Assembly: GCA_015501595.1 (NCBI GenBank)
Contig: JADNRX010000299.1
Coordinates: forward strand, 1-64,000
Source of the DNA: Hymenopellis radicata
Taxonomy: Eukaryota > Basidiomycota > Agaricomycetes > Agaricales > Physalacriaceae
Length of the DNA: 64,000 bases
Direction: 5' to 3'
Shown here one piece after another: positions 11,071 to 22,618 of this stretch (within the stretch, counting starts at the first letter, position 1; each line of letters starts with the position of its first letter). The notes beneath the pieces were generated by a model, which was not told where the DNA came from, ran no database searches, and saw nothing but the letters and a program-made list of their open reading frames with translations. Made by a program: the position numbers and the translations under genes.

Positions 11071-13300
11071 ATGAGAGGTGGTCCGAGAGAGGCGAGACTG
11101 CGTACCGTACTGGAAGAGACAAAGAAAGGATTTCAGAGGCGCCGGCGTGGGGGCAGCGGTCGCGTTCAGTCAAGAACGGAGGCTATATGAAGACAGCGAT
11201 GGAGAGCGACGAGTATGAGCGGCAGCGAACAGTGTGGGCCCAATATAGGATTACCTTGTAGATTTTAGCCTGCGGGGCAGGAGGGAGACGCCAACAGTCG
11301 AGGTGCCCTTGGGCAAGTGGTGGTCCGAGCCGGAAAAGAAGATTGTGGCTGTCAAAACACAAGACTCAATAGAACGGCCGTTCGCGTAAGAGCTCCCCAC
11401 GATATTGATTCCAGATCAAAGCCTTAGCAGATAGGTTACCGCGCACGTAGGGGGAGGCGCGAGAACGACATTGGAAGGTTGGAAGCAAAAACAGATTTGG
11501 GGTGCTGATGCATGTTCGGCCTCCCGCCTCAAAAAGGAAGTTGGCGTCCAAACGTTGCGATCGTGATCGCTGATGTGCTTGTTCTGGACGACGACCACTC
11601 AATGTCCACGGTCCTACACAGACTGCCCTTTATCTTCATCCTCGGTAACGGCGGACATGTTTTCTTGCCACCTGAACACGGGTGTGTTGCCAGTCTCTAA
11701 CACCGCGAATCAATTTCGGAGTTTGAAAAGCCGCCCTCACCACAACCTTGTACATTGGAAGGAGTGTATAGGACCCAGAGTCGCATTTCTATAGGTTTCT
11801 ATGTGGCGATCGATGTGATCAAACGCTGCTTTGCACGGTCATACGAGTTTTCTATTCCTGGATCCTTATCTTGTTCCTTACTCGTTTTGTTGCTCTGTTA
11901 TCCCTCTCAGCGTTCTAGGCCTTGTCTCCGTTTTAATTATGCTTGGCACCTGCTTTCATTCTCGTAAACTGGTCTTACGGCCGCCAACTGAATGGACATT
12001 CAATTGAAATCAATGCGTGCTTGATGGCACCACACGACCCCGAACGCATTCTTCATAAAGATTTTCTTCGTCATGGCCCTTGCGCCGATAGCCTCTGGGT
12101 AACCGAGCCTCACCTTCCGCTCGGAGTGTTTAACTTGAATGACTACAGTTTCCTACTAGGGCTCGGACTAGAGTTGGTCTGAAAACCCTTCACATGGTCT
12201 ATGAGAGAATGGTAGGCTAACTTAAGACGCCACATCCGAAACGATCTCAGTTCGCATCGTTTGGCCTCCCCGTTAACGACGGGCCGCGTACCGGTACTCA
12301 AACGCGTTCTTTGTACTGGTCACCATCCAAAGTCAAATGACCTCTCCTCCTCCTCGTTATCCCGTTGGTTTCTCTATGTTGTCCGTATGCAACTAACCTT
12401 CCAGCGTCTACCGGACTTATCCAGGCCAGAACATACCCCAATTCCGTGAGAAGTGTTCACGTCGATTCAATTTCCTATCAGCGTGTCGAAGACGAAGTCC
12501 TTCATCACCCTGTTGTACACGATTCGCGACCGCCGCTATCAGCCCCACTTATGTCCCTCCAAGAAGCAACGGAGTGGCACGTGTAGATGATCAAGTGCTC
12601 ATTGTCGGTCAGTTGTAAATATGGGTCGTCTTCTCAGTCCGAGTAAGCCCTCAAGCATTTGGCGCATGGGAACTGGATATCACTAAGATGGGAACTTCTT
12701 AAATGTTACCCCCGTTCCCCGTTCCGAGCTCTATCTGTGCAATAGAATTGGATTGAGGAGCGCCACAAATAGTGGAGGACCATGACTGCATAGGAGGCGA
12801 TACTGCTACGGAGAAACTCACGCCGGCGTTTACTGTACCTGAACATGATACTGGCAGTCCGTACCCTGCGCCACGCTGATTTGATGCCTCCTTCACGCTT
12901 GTCGATCACCCTGACGATCAACGGGAGACCCTTTTCTTCCGCCACGTTTACATGCAAAGACCCTGCAATCTCATCGCATGCGGAGAGTGAATCACGAGGA
13001 CCTCACCTACTGGCCATGAACTTTGCCCCAGGTTTCGAGCTTGAATATTTATTATTTGAGCAATAACATCGCGGGGACTACCGCACCGCCAGGTGCCCGA
13101 CGCCTTGTGAGCTGACTTTTGCTCCTTCGACACCTATTGAAACATCAGTGACGAAGACTTCCGAGTTCTCCACTTCTTGAACCCCACTCAGACTGCCCCG
13201 TTCCCATCCACCATTTGGATGTGCCAACGGGCTATCCTGAACAGTTAATGAATTTGGGGAGCAATCTACATCGTTCAAGCACATAATGGGTATGGAAATC
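11071..13300. other. Long stretch without a supported gene
   Basis: ORFs of 60-90 codons occur on both strands (for example plus-strand 12845-13066, reading LSITLTINGRPFSS), but none has a family motif or exon structure that I can defend. I see no repeats shared with the rest of the window. Confidence 0.3.
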
Positions 13301-14644
13301 TTAGCTGTACGGTGCGAGGATAGACTGGAAAAATGCTGTAGACGATGAGCCATCAGATGTCAAAACGGTCAGTTCCTCCACCTCCCAGTCAAGCTCGTCG
13401 AAATAGCTGACAGCACCAGAGATGTCCGCAACGCGCGCACAGATTCCATGCAGAGTCAAGAGTTTCGGGTCAGGGAGGGCTAGCTCAGCGTCCCTGAATG
13501 TCTCGTAACGGTGTGGGAAGACGGAGAAAGTGACAGTCTCTTGCCAATGACGGTATCCCGCCGCGACTTCGTACGCGGTGTGGACAGTATATACATGTTC
13601 CTGAACAACGAATAAGAAAAGCGAAACAGAAAAAGAAGGCGCGATGCGACACACCTTGTCGGTGGGCTCAAACCAAACCCCTGGCTATCAAACTCGCTCT
13701 GAACGCTTGACAGAAGGCAAAGAAGGTTGGCGAGTGAGTGAACACCATTGGTCTGTGCCAGCGCCTTTGCAACGTCGTCCATTCCAAACGTCTGAAGGAT
13801 GTGCAAGAATGAAGCGGCGGAGTCCCGCTGCATAATTTTGAGTGGGAACGACCGACACAACGAAGAACATACCGTTGTGGCACCTGTATCACCGACATTA
13901 CGTTGCATTAAGCTCTCATTCACAATGTGGCAAACATGCACAGGCCCTCGTGCGGTGCCAGTGGCTTTGACCTTGTCGGCAAGTTCCTTGATCTCTCGGC
14001 ACGAGCTGGAGTTCCATAGGCGAGTGATTGTACAGCGGTAGCCATCACGGGCGAGTGTCTGAAATGGGTTTTATGTTAGAGAACTTGGAGCACCTGTCAA
14101 ACGGTACGCACACCTTGTTGCGTGAGGTAGCAAAGTTGAGGCTAGCAGATACTAGATCCCGGCGCAATTTCTCCACAATCGTATCGATTGATGGTGGCGA
14201 GGCATCCTGAGACGTCTGGAATGACTCAGAGGTAGGTTTCCGGACTGATGATGAATGAGCGATAGTACGTAGAAATCGGGAAAACTCACAAGCTCGCAGT
14301 AGGTGGTCGCGATACATCGCCCCAACCTCGTAGATGAGCGAGTCCCTATTCTGAGTCCTCAGCTTGACGTCGTTGAAGATCTCACGGCAGATGGCGTCCG
14401 TAGCCGGGTCGGTTATAGCTGTGCGCTGCTGGTGCAAAACGTAAAGGAGACATCCAAGAACCCTTGAGGCAACGATATTTCCTTTGGCTAGCGTGTCTTT
14501 GCCTCCCGACTCATTGAAAATGCTAATCGCCGCAATCTCTGCCGCTGAGACGCACCTGAAAGCGTTGAAGGATTGCTGATGGGCTGAGGACAAGAGCTGT
14601 AGAGAGGAAAGAAGTGGTGAGTCTAGTGGCAATATTTCGCTCAT
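13301..14644 (-). CDS. HNH_2 nuclease-domain-containing protein
   Basis: This is the intact member of the pair. I choose ATG 14644 because the decayed paralogue at 4798 starts at the same codon. Exons: 14290-14644, 14114-14244, 13873-14058, about 13651-13827, 13301-13600. The N-terminal half is helical and poorly conserved. The nuclease domain starts at LARDGYRCTITRLWN and continues with GPVHVCHIVNESLMQ, the histidine block of the beta-beta-alpha metal fold. Then come QTNGVHSLANLLCLLSSVQS, the Asn-containing block, and the fungal tail LALPDPKLLTLHGICARVAD. Proteins of this layout are abundant in agaricomycetes; their substrate is unknown. The exon 4/5 junction keeps frame only with a donor GTCGCA after codon TGT; the stronger-looking GTGTGT four bases earlier would break the frame. 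Confidence 0.8.
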
Positions 14645-15446
14645 GGTGGCAAGAGGGATGTGCACTTTTCCCACGGCCTAGACGCGTGTCTCAGCGTTGT
14701 GCCACAGCTTGGATACAGTGGTATGCGGCGCTCATCTCAAGTTACCTATATTGGACCGCATCCTGTACCTACCGACCGTCACTACGCATACTCGTTAGAT
14801 GCATTTACAGCTTTGTAATCACAGTGCTAATGAAATCATCTTTTGACTTGAATCCGAATTGACCTGAAGCTTCCATGCTCTAGGATCATAACTATCGGGT
14901 ACATAACTAACATGTCTACATAATTGAGCATGGGAGTAAGCAAATCCGGCCATGCTTGATATGCCGCTATGCCTACCCACCGTGACGCGGCTCCTATTTT
15001 ACTGATAGGCTACAAAACGGCCGCTAAGAAGAACGAAAACGAAGTCGAGTTGTACAACAAGAGATATTGCATATTTGTAACGAGAATTCCCAGGTGCGTC
15101 CTGTGTGGCGTATGAAGACACGTAGTTGCCTCATTCTATCTCATGGACATCATGGTCGGCGTAAGTGAGCAGGTGTTCAATTCCACCATATAGAAGAGTA
15201 CAATGGGCATAAACAAGGATATTGTTCGTTCCCGTGCAAAGTATCAAGCATAAGTAACGCACACCTCTGAAAGCCCGGTAGGGAGGCGGGTTAAGTCAAC
15301 TCATTCTCACGTCCTGTTCTCAGATTGAATGAGGATAACGAAGCAGAATTGGGTGTAAACTTGTAATGTATTCCAGACGGGTAACGGACACTGTTCAATT
15401 GAAAGGCACAACACGCTGCAAACTCTGAATGACGCGACGCTTACTA
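14645..15446. other. Intergenic
   Basis: No gene is recognisable. It spans the promoter of the HNH gene (minus strand) and the 3' flank of the zinc-finger gene that ends at 15447. Confidence 0.4.
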
Positions 15447-16255
15447 TTACAAGCCCCAGAAGTTTTCGGCAAGAGGTTGAGAAGCGAAGAAACTCTCTGG
15501 ATCAGTGGCGAGCATTGCGCTGAGGTAGTCAGGTTCCTTGGGAGATGCGTTCGAGCATTGCCACTGAGAAGATGGCGCCACATCATATGATGTGCATGTG
15601 GTCGCATTCGACGGCCAAGGGCACTCCGCCTGATACGAATTTCTCGCAGACGGGGGAAGAATAGTAGCCGAGTGGGCAGTCTTCGAGTTACGAGAAGGTG
15701 GTGCGTGCCGGTGTGCCTTCGGTGAGGTCTGGCCACAGCTTTCGTCCTTATCCGCTGCCCTCCGTTCAGGTTGACGGCTGCTGGATGCGCTAGAGACTCG
15801 TTAGAGAATTTATTGCATGCGATAAAGGAGAACGCACCATTGGCGACGATCTGGTCCATAGACGTCGGGTATCTCGCTGGGATAATAGCCATGCCTGTCG
15901 TTTGCGTGTTTCCGATATTGAATGGCGGAGGAACCTGCCCAATTACAATGTTCGCAACCATACGGCTTTTCACCAGTGCTGCATGTGGCTTAGTAGAGGA
16001 AAGACGGTAGCATGGAGAGTAATTTACTGATCGTTGATGTGATCCCGCGTCCAGCGATACGTCGTTGGCGTAAACTTACAGCCAACACTTGTGTAAGGAC
16101 ATTCATAGAGTGCCCTGAAAATCGTTAACGGGCTCCAGTTCTCCTGCCATGTAATGAAAACGCACGGATTCTGCGACACCTTGACGGGCTCGGGCTGCAA
16201 ACCTCCATTTCAGTTTCGACAAGTCCAAGATCGCAGAGTCAATACCTACAGTCAT
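15447..16255 (-). CDS. Two-finger C2H2 zinc-finger protein, 218 aa
   Basis: Exons 16250-16255, 16028-16194, 15838-15978 and 15447-15789 join in frame to 657 nt. Exon 1 codes only for Met-Thr. Finger 1 is CPYTSVGC followed by RDHINDH; the linker is TGEKPY; finger 2 is CEHC then QYRKHANDRH. A Ser/Gln/Pro-rich tail ends in FASQPLAENFWGL. The TGEKP linker and HxxxH spacing are typical of DNA-binding C2H2 proteins, so a small nuclear transcription factor is inferred. A longer minus-strand ORF (15395-15973) in another frame is a shadow: it lacks the finger residues. Finger 1 has an unusual Cys-x6-Cys spacing. The gene lies just downstream of, and on the same strand as, the frameshifted zinc-finger copy at 16.9 kb and shares its tiny-first-exon layout, with different finger sequences. 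Confidence 0.8.
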
Positions 16256-16300
16256 GATTCGATCCTGAGCATCTGCGATGAAAGGACAGGATCAGCAGTA

Positions 16301-16308
16301 TGCTTATA
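16301..16308 (-). promoter_or_regulatory. TATA box of the 15.4-kb zinc-finger gene
   Basis: TATAAGCA on the minus strand, 46 nt before ATG 16255. The other four zinc-finger genes in the window have a TATA element at 39-48 nt from their ATG. Confidence 0.55.
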
Positions 16309-16939
16309 ACTGCACTTGTGATTCGACGCCGTCCCCAACACGCGTCTGTTCTGCTGAACAAGAGTACGCAAACTCCGGCGGGAACTGAAAGGACACCTCA
16401 CCGTAATCAATGGCGGCGAACTCTATGAATGAGCCACATGCAGAAAGGAAGAAGGTCGGGAAAGTTCCGAATATATACAGCCCCAACTGATTGCCCGTGT
16501 GGCGCGAAATCCTCGAAGCATGTCCGTCCAGCAGGAAGACAGACTTCTGAATGGGGGATATACAGTGCAACCTTGTTGTTCGAATTACGTTGCTTGGACT
16601 TCGTTAACTTACCTACTCCCTGGGCATCTTGAAGAGCTTGACTATATTCATAAAGCTTCGGGCCGCGTGCAGACTAGTTGCTTTCTATGGTATTCTGTAG
16701 GCTTCTAAGCATCGAGACTGTATAAATCGACGTCGTGTGGCGGTTACCACTGATAGTACCGAACGTGCGTGCATGAGTTAGGTAGACCTCGGACCATCCG
16801 GATGCAGTAATGAACACGCGTTAATTGTTGTCTATTCAGGAGAAATGTACAGATGGACATAGAGCGTATTTCCTAAACGAGTATCGAAGCGGAGGGGAGG
16901 GTGATAAGACGATAAGTAATGACGTCCAGACGTGCGCGT
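16309..16939. other. Intergenic with an 88-codon minus-strand ORF
   Basis: The ORF at 16570-16304 overlaps the TATA element of the zinc-finger gene and contains no motif I recognise. The rest is the 3' flank of the zinc-finger copy that ends at 16940. Confidence 0.3.
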
Positions 16940-17768
16940 TCAATAGCAATTCGCCATCGCGAAGTGAGGAGGATGCCTGGTGAGGAGGTCATATTCTCGA
17001 TCATCCCGATACCATGAGCTAATGGGAGGAAGCCTTGGGTTTGCGGGGTCGTAGAGAGCACCCGAGTATCCGAGAATTGAAGGAAGATGTCGCGGAACTT
17101 TCGAAGCCAGATCAGCTTCTGGCATCGTGATAATGTTAGAGGGTGGTCGGTGCGGATGTGGTTGTTGAGCTAGTTCCTCATAACTCCTTCGCGCTGGTCC
17201 ATGACGATGTTCGTGTTGTATTGTCTCCACAAACGAGAACGACGTCGGCTGCGGCGCATGCAGACCATCGGAGACGTGACCACGAGAAGATCCTTTGAGT
17301 GCCACCGGTGAAGGCCCGAGATTTTTGAATTCGTGTACGAGAGGATCGCGCCCTTGGCCAGGAATATAACCATGTTTGGACTTGCGATGGTTGGAGAGAC
17401 TGCTATACACCGCAGCCTTGTAAGAACATCCGGTTGGGGGCACTTGAAAGGTTTATGGCCGGTACTAGTCGAAAGATGAGAGGGTCTTTAAACAAGAGGA
17501 AAATACCACGCTTACTGGGTGTTCATATGCATCCGGACGCTGTACTTGCTGTGTCGGACAACAGTGCATGCATCATATCCGCAGCCCCATTGTTTTCTGA
17601 GAAGCGCTTTAGGATTGATACTCTACGTTCTAGAGTGAGCGCACCTGTTCTTGCAGTCACGACTAAGTTCGACTGGCTCACGCTAAGTAAATGGAAATCA
17701 TGATTAATCGCTTTGGTGTTTGCGAAGTCGAGGATACTCACTGGGACTTGCTGTGTGCCGGGCATCAT
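16940..17768 (-). pseudogene. C2H2 zinc-finger gene copy with a 1-bp deletion in finger 2
   Basis: Exons 17748-17768, 17645-17682, 17516-17596 and about 16940-17464 match those of the copies at 32.4 and 45.2 kb, including exon lengths of 38 and 81 nt. Finger 1 is intact (CGYDAC ... RMHMNTH) and is followed by TGHKPFKC. The paralogues then read CPEPGCS from a CCCGAACCCGGATGC-type sequence; here one C is missing (about 17430-17437), so the frame leaves the finger before its second Cys. The original frame resumes openly as GCSYKAAVYSSLSNHRKSKH and runs to a stop at 16940, ending in HPPHFAMANCY. The long preserved downstream frame means the lesion is either very recent or a base-call error. Confidence 0.75.
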
Positions 17769-18800
17769 TTGATAGCTAGAGGACTACGAACGCCTCCTCG
17801 AGGGGTCGCCTTTTATAGCGATCCATAATGGTCGAGCGCAAGCAGCGCTTTGTCCAGCAAAGTATTAAGTAACTTGAATGTGCCAAGATGTGCCACCTGA
17901 CGGCCAAAGAGACCAAACTTGGACCAAACCGGTACGGTCAGAATTGGTCATATCCAAGAAGTCGTGTACAAAGCCACAGAAAAGCCCAAGTTCACGTCGT
18001 CGGTATTGTTGTGTTGTCGTTGTTGTTTTGTGGTTGGAATTGACAAGCAACGTCGTACCGAGCGGAGTTTGAACGATGCCGCTTTCGCCGATCTTTCCTT
18101 CTTACTCTTTTCGTACGGCAATCATCTCCTCGCATTGTTTCCATTTAATGGACGTAGCGACACGATATGGCTAGGGCCATCCATGCATAGCAGTGCCTCC
18201 AACATAAATGCGTCAGCGACCGGGTTAGTTTTTTCGGTACGAAGTTACTGGTCTGCGTAGCGCCATAATCACTTCTTCATCTTAGGCATCAAATGTTGAA
18301 ATGTTTCTGGAGGAACTAGACAATTCTCAAGTGCGCGCGCAATTGATAATTTTGTGACATTAAGGAATCTCACCAATTCGCGGGTCCGCTGGAGCCAGTG
18401 GAGGATGGACACCTTTTCATCATCGTGTCAATCGTTTGGTAGTTGCGGAGCCCAACGGGATCAATGCTCTTCTGGCTAGTGCATATACTCTGGCCTCCAT
18501 CGAATAAGGAGGACAAGTTCAAGATCAATGATCCTTGTATTGCAAGACTCTCCAACATTTTTACAAATTTACTTCTCTACCTGCTTACTCTTTGTCTCCC
18601 ATTGCAGGTGCATGATGGTCGATGGTGCTGTTCTACTGTAGAATTCACACAGAAGCATAGCATCTACACAGCAGAATCGAGGATTAGCCCAGGTAGCTGC
18701 GTACCTCCGACGGAGGTTTTCAGCTAAAAATAGGTCGCGTCTGTTGCTTAAAAGAGTTTCAGCCATGTCACGGTATCGGGCAGATCTTAATCAGACTACC
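17769..18800. promoter_or_regulatory. Divergent intergenic region between zinc-finger copy and gene X, duplicated at 31.6-32.4 kb
   Basis: This 1-kb spacer separates ATG 17768 (minus) from ATG 18801 (plus). Several blocks recur in reverse orientation at 31587-32392: TATAAAAGG at 17809-17817 (minus strand), the GCTTTGTCCAGCAAAGTA block from 17847, a CAA/TTG-rich run near 18005-18035, the CCGAGCGGAGTTTGAACG block near 18057-18075, and sequence near 18645-18735 just upstream of gene X. The CTTGGAC half-site is present (17918-17924) but its dyad partner is lost in this copy. Confidence 0.6.
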
Positions 18801-19964
18801 ATGACCGCCACCTTCACAGATGAAGAGATCAACTCTCTGTTCGACCCGGCTCCACCTCCGGCCTACGATACTGCTCCTACTCCCCATCTCAATAAGCTTG
18901 TTGCCGTTCCACAAGTGAAACCGTCCTTCGATGCACCTTTCATCCGGGCCTATCCTCCTTCTCTCCAAGAATGCGGAATCTCAGTCGAAGACTGGATGGA
19001 TTTCTGTGACGGTCTTAATATCGCCATGATCGGCAGCCCACCTCTTGCTGTGGTCGACAAGGTCGGCATGGTAATCGGGTTCGTCCCAAACCACTGGACA
19101 ATGATCGCTGCTATGACTATCCAAGGTATGCATATCCAACAGAGTATCGCGCTAAATCTCAGAATACGCTTCCTAGTATCCGCTCAAACGGGCATGCGCG
19201 TCATCTCCAAAAACCTGACCGACAAGTATCTCATCCGCGCCAACGAGACCTTCTTTGGTCCGCGTGGATTGCGGGTCCGTCTCTGCAAGACACCCGCCAT
19301 GCGCGCGCTTGCCTCTCCATCCACGCCGCAACCTTCCACTCTAGCCAAAGTAGGCAAGACAGCGCAAAGCATCGGTCTCCACCTCCCTGTCGTCCGAAAA
19401 GTCATTAATCGTTTCGCGGATCCAGTCCCTCAGGTCGATCCCTACTCGCCCACGGACGCGGCAGGCCGCCGTATTGCCGCCTTCCAAGCGGAAGGTATCA
19501 TCGCGGATTTGGACTACAACGTCCCACCGCCCAAGAAAGCAGAGGGGATCATGGACAAGATGAACGAGATGGGCATCAAGGCCGAGCAGTGGAAGGCAGC
19601 ACGGACGGAGAAGAAAACTCACGAGAAGCGCCAACGTCTGGCCATGGTAGAGCAAGGCGGCGGGAGCAAGAAGGATAATAGACTGCAGCACCGCAACGAA
19701 AGGCGCGCAGCGCGCGGCCGTCGAGTTCGGAAGACAAAGTTGCAGACTCGAGTGGAAATCGCTGATAGGAAGGAATACAGCGTTACGGATAACTTGGTAT
19801 GGATCGTGATCTTGGACGCCACGCACGACGCGACCATCGAGGGCCGGGAGATAGCCGACAGTAGAGAAGCTCTGGAAGTCGATGCGGATGAATGGGAGGA
19901 TGAAATCGAGTTAGAGCATGATGAAGAGGACGAAAGGCATCATCATGATGAGGACAGGAAGTGA
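18801..19964 (+). CDS. Uncharacterised fungal protein X, copy 1
   Basis: I start at ATG 18801 because the twin at 31586 starts there; an upstream ATG at 18765 is not conserved. One 51-nt intron (19126-19176) is a multiple of three and stop-free, so retention would only add 17 residues. The protein is about 370 aa. A PPPAYDTAP segment (a PY motif of the kind bound by WW domains) lies near residue 15. Then comes the conserved core APFIRAYPPSL ... ISVEDWMDFCDGLN, a long mildly hydrophobic region (VVDKVGMVIGFVPN), and NLTDKYLIRANETFFGPRGL. A basic helix/coil follows (KAARTEKKTHEKRQRLAM), then a KGLR-type basic patch and an acidic, His-rich tail. Similar proteins occur widely in fungi without known function. 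Copy 2 is close to identical in the core. Confidence 0.75.
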   Translation: MTATFTDEEINSLFDPAPPPAYDTAPTPHLNKLVAVPQVKPSFDAPFIRAYPPSLQECGISVEDWMDFCDGLNIAMIGSPPLAVVDKVGMVIGFVPNHWTMIAAMTIQGMHIQQSIALNLRIRFLVSAQTGMRVISKNLTDKYLIRANETFFGPRGLRVRLCKTPAMRALASPSTPQPSTLAKVGKTAQSIGLHLPVVRKVINRFADPVPQVDPYSPTDAAGRRIAAFQAEGIIADLDYNVPPPKKAEGIMDKMNEMGIKAEQWKAARTEKKTHEKRQRLAMVEQGGGSKKDNRLQHRNERRAARGRRVRKTKLQTRVEIADRKEYSVTDNLVWIVILDATHDATIEGREIADSREALEVDADEWEDEIELEHDEEDERHHHDEDRK

Positions 19965-21049
19965 TTTAGGTGTTCGCGTTATTTCAATAGTCCTTTGGAG
20001 TTTCAGTTTAACGAATGATATGAACGACTATGATTATACATTTTACACCAATAATAGTGATAGTCCGGAACGGGAACTCCACAATCAACTCCCAGCGACT
20101 GTGAGCGATGCGTTGCTTCCCTGTGCTCTGCATATCCGACATCACGGACACCTCCTGGTGAACACCAACGGTCATCTTTAGAAGCCGTCAGTTAGAAGGA
20201 AACGAGAGCCGACGTCGGTATGTGGCGTGGTCCTGAAAGAGCAGACCTTTGCCCGGCGAAATAACTTGGACCGTGCCATGTGACGGTAAAAGAGCCCGCG
20301 CTCTGACCATGTCGTCACGATTGGCCACACTCTTCAGATAGAGTGGTGGGTCGTGGCGCCCCGGTCTACATCGTGTTTGTGGTTGAAAATTGAAAGCACC
20401 ATATCAAACCGAGAGTTGCCGAGCGGAGTTTGAACGTTGCCGATTTCCGCGATGTTGCAAACCAGTCTTTCCAACCAACCCTCAACGCAACGCGGAGTGT
20501 TTCCAATTGGGTCCTTTCGGTATGCATCTTTCCTTCACTGGGACTTTATCATGCCCAAGATCTGTGGAAAGCCCGTCTTGATACTTCTAGTTGCATCATT
20601 CGGACCATACCTGATACCATGACTCGGACGCAGCTCCCTCTTGCTACGATCAGGCAAGGCTCACGTACCGAAGATTCTTTCACTTGTTTTGTGGCAGCGC
20701 TTTCTCATGGTAGCATCAGGTACAAGCCTGGCTTATAGAATTACGCTCATATCAATCGAAAGGTTGATTCAACGAATGAGGTATTAGACAGTTCATCATC
20801 GCTGCATTGGGATCTGTTCGCTTGATGTGATCTGTCGATGGTGAGTGCATCCTGTTCTTGCTCCAAATGAAAGTAGACTCAATCGTTATCGCGATTGTTC
20901 CGGGTACGATGTTAACTATCAATGCGACCGTGGCTGAGACGTGTACGCTCTTAGGTCCACGCTCCGAACAAGAACTCGAGGTAAATATCAGAGGTCGGTT
21001 CTTGAACATAAAAGCGTGAGGATTTCTACGTCCCAGCAGCATCGGTACC
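19965..21049. other. Intergenic with a degenerate third copy of the zinc-finger promoter block
   Basis: At about 20240-20310 the sequence TAACTTGGACCGTGCCATGTG resembles the promoter block of the zinc-finger genes, and GCCGAGCGGAGTTTGAACG at about 20410-20435 repeats the one near 18057. No zinc-finger coding sequence follows. The remainder has no supported gene; the 104-codon minus ORF at 20752-21066 overlaps the start of the next gene and looks spurious. Confidence 0.45.
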
Positions 21050-22353
21050 ATGTCCGAGTCCATCATTGAAGACTCCGGTTATACTGTAGCGGAGGCTCAG
21101 TATATCTTCAAGCACATTCTGCACTCAACGATTCTCTTCGCCTTCTGCCATGCTGTCCATACCTGCATTTACTTCCTCGCACTATATTATATTGGTACGC
21201 AGCATCCATTTCCTTGTTCTCATAGTCCTCACGGCGTGTACTCCAGCTACGAGCACTTTGCCCAATCGGAAGCGATACATATTCGCTGGCGTTATCACGT
21301 TCTTGTGGGGCACCAACACCATATTGCTGGGCTTGAATTGGAAGTGGATTAACAACCAGTTCATCGTCCACGGAGAATCAATCGAATCCGAATTCGTTTA
21401 TCAATTCTTTGGTGACTTTCCCGGTGGGAAATTGGCATCTGTTCTTCGTGCACTCGAGGTTCTTCTGACGGATAGCATTCTAGTGAGATCTACACTTGCC
21501 GTTGAAGACCTACTGATCGCTACGAGCATTAGGTCTGGCGCGGTTGGATATTGTATGGGCACAACCGGATAGTTTTGGCGGTCCTCGGTCTATGCTTCAC
21601 TTGGGAAATAGGTGAAGCCATGTTCTCCTCCTCCTCCAATAAACTGCGCTCATGTACATTTCATCTTAGTCGCCAGTGCCGTTATACTCTCCAACCTTGA
21701 CCCTACGACCACCTCCATCGGTATCGATCGCGTGAACTGGACCTTGGTGTACTACTCAATGACTGTCGTTACAAACAGTCTGTGCACTCTTCTCATCCTC
21801 TTCCGCGTTGTCTGTGTTGGCGGAGTGCGCGCAAGTCTCAAGACGTACCGCGGCATGATCGAGATTCTCGTCGAATCGGCGTTCATGTATGCCCTCGTCT
21901 ATTCTGCTCTCCTCGTTGTGTACGCATACGAGTTCTACTCCCCTTATGTATTTGTCATGGCTGTGTATTCGTACCCACAGGTTCTATCGTGGAGTGTCAC
22001 GGTAAGGAACACTCTCCGTCTCCCGTCCATAGTGGCTGATTCCAATTTTCGCTTTGCAGGGCATCGCGCCTACCCTAATCATCGCCCGCGTCGTGGCTGG
22101 AAAATCGCGTCCCAATGATTCTTGGACGCGGCCTTCTCTCCCACATATGGGGAGTAATATGCAGTCCTTTGCCGAGTCTCTGCACTTTGCTAGTGGGCCA
22201 AACCACGCAGCTACGGGCACAACCATCGACTTGGAAGATGCGAGGGGGAGCTTTGAAAATGAGTCGCGAGGGGAGATGAGCACCGATGAGGGAGACGAGT
22301 TTGTGTCTCGTCATAAACGTAGCCCAGCCATCAGTGGCTTAGAGGGTCCGTGA
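21050..22353 (+). CDS. Multi-pass membrane protein of the basidiomycete IWRCW/VWRGW family, intact copy
   Basis: Five exons (21050-21194, 21226-21482, 21533-21611, 21670-22001, 22060-22353) join in frame to 368 residues. About seven hydrophobic segments can be seen, beginning with FKHILHSTILFAFCHAVHT and including FAGVITFLWGTNTILLGL, VWRGWILYGHNRIVLAVLGL, NWTLVYYSMTVVTNSLCTLL and IEILVESAFMYALVYSALLV. A polar cytosolic-type tail begins at GKSRPNDSW and ends SGLEGP. The layout resembles a receptor-like seven-helix protein, but no ligand or partner is known for this family. Intron 1 is only 31 nt (GTACGC to CATAG) where the paralogue at 1.1 kb has about 55 nt. No sign of damage. Confidence 0.75.
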
Positions 22354-22618
22354 GTTCCGACTCGATTTTTAGTAGTATTTATGCTTGATTCGCCCTCTCT
22401 GAATGTCTGCCTATCGTTATTTATTGGAAGTGGTGTTGTAATTGATTACCATTCTCCGGTTTCGCTCTTCGTGCCATGGAAGACTTTCGATGGATGTAGA
22501 TCAAAACATCAACATCAAACTATGGAAGCCACGACTGAAGAACTGCGACTAGTTACACAAGTCCGGGAACTACACGAAGCGAAGCAAGACTTGTTCATAT
22601 AGATGATCTTGAATCCCA

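Noticed and set aside
15395..15973. 192-codon minus-strand ORF
   Set aside because: It crosses two introns of the zinc-finger gene in the wrong frame; the spliced frame carries the C2H2 residues and TGEKP linker, this one does not.
20752..21066. 104-codon minus-strand ORF upstream of the membrane-protein gene
   Set aside because: It overlaps the ATG of the next gene antisense and has no motif.
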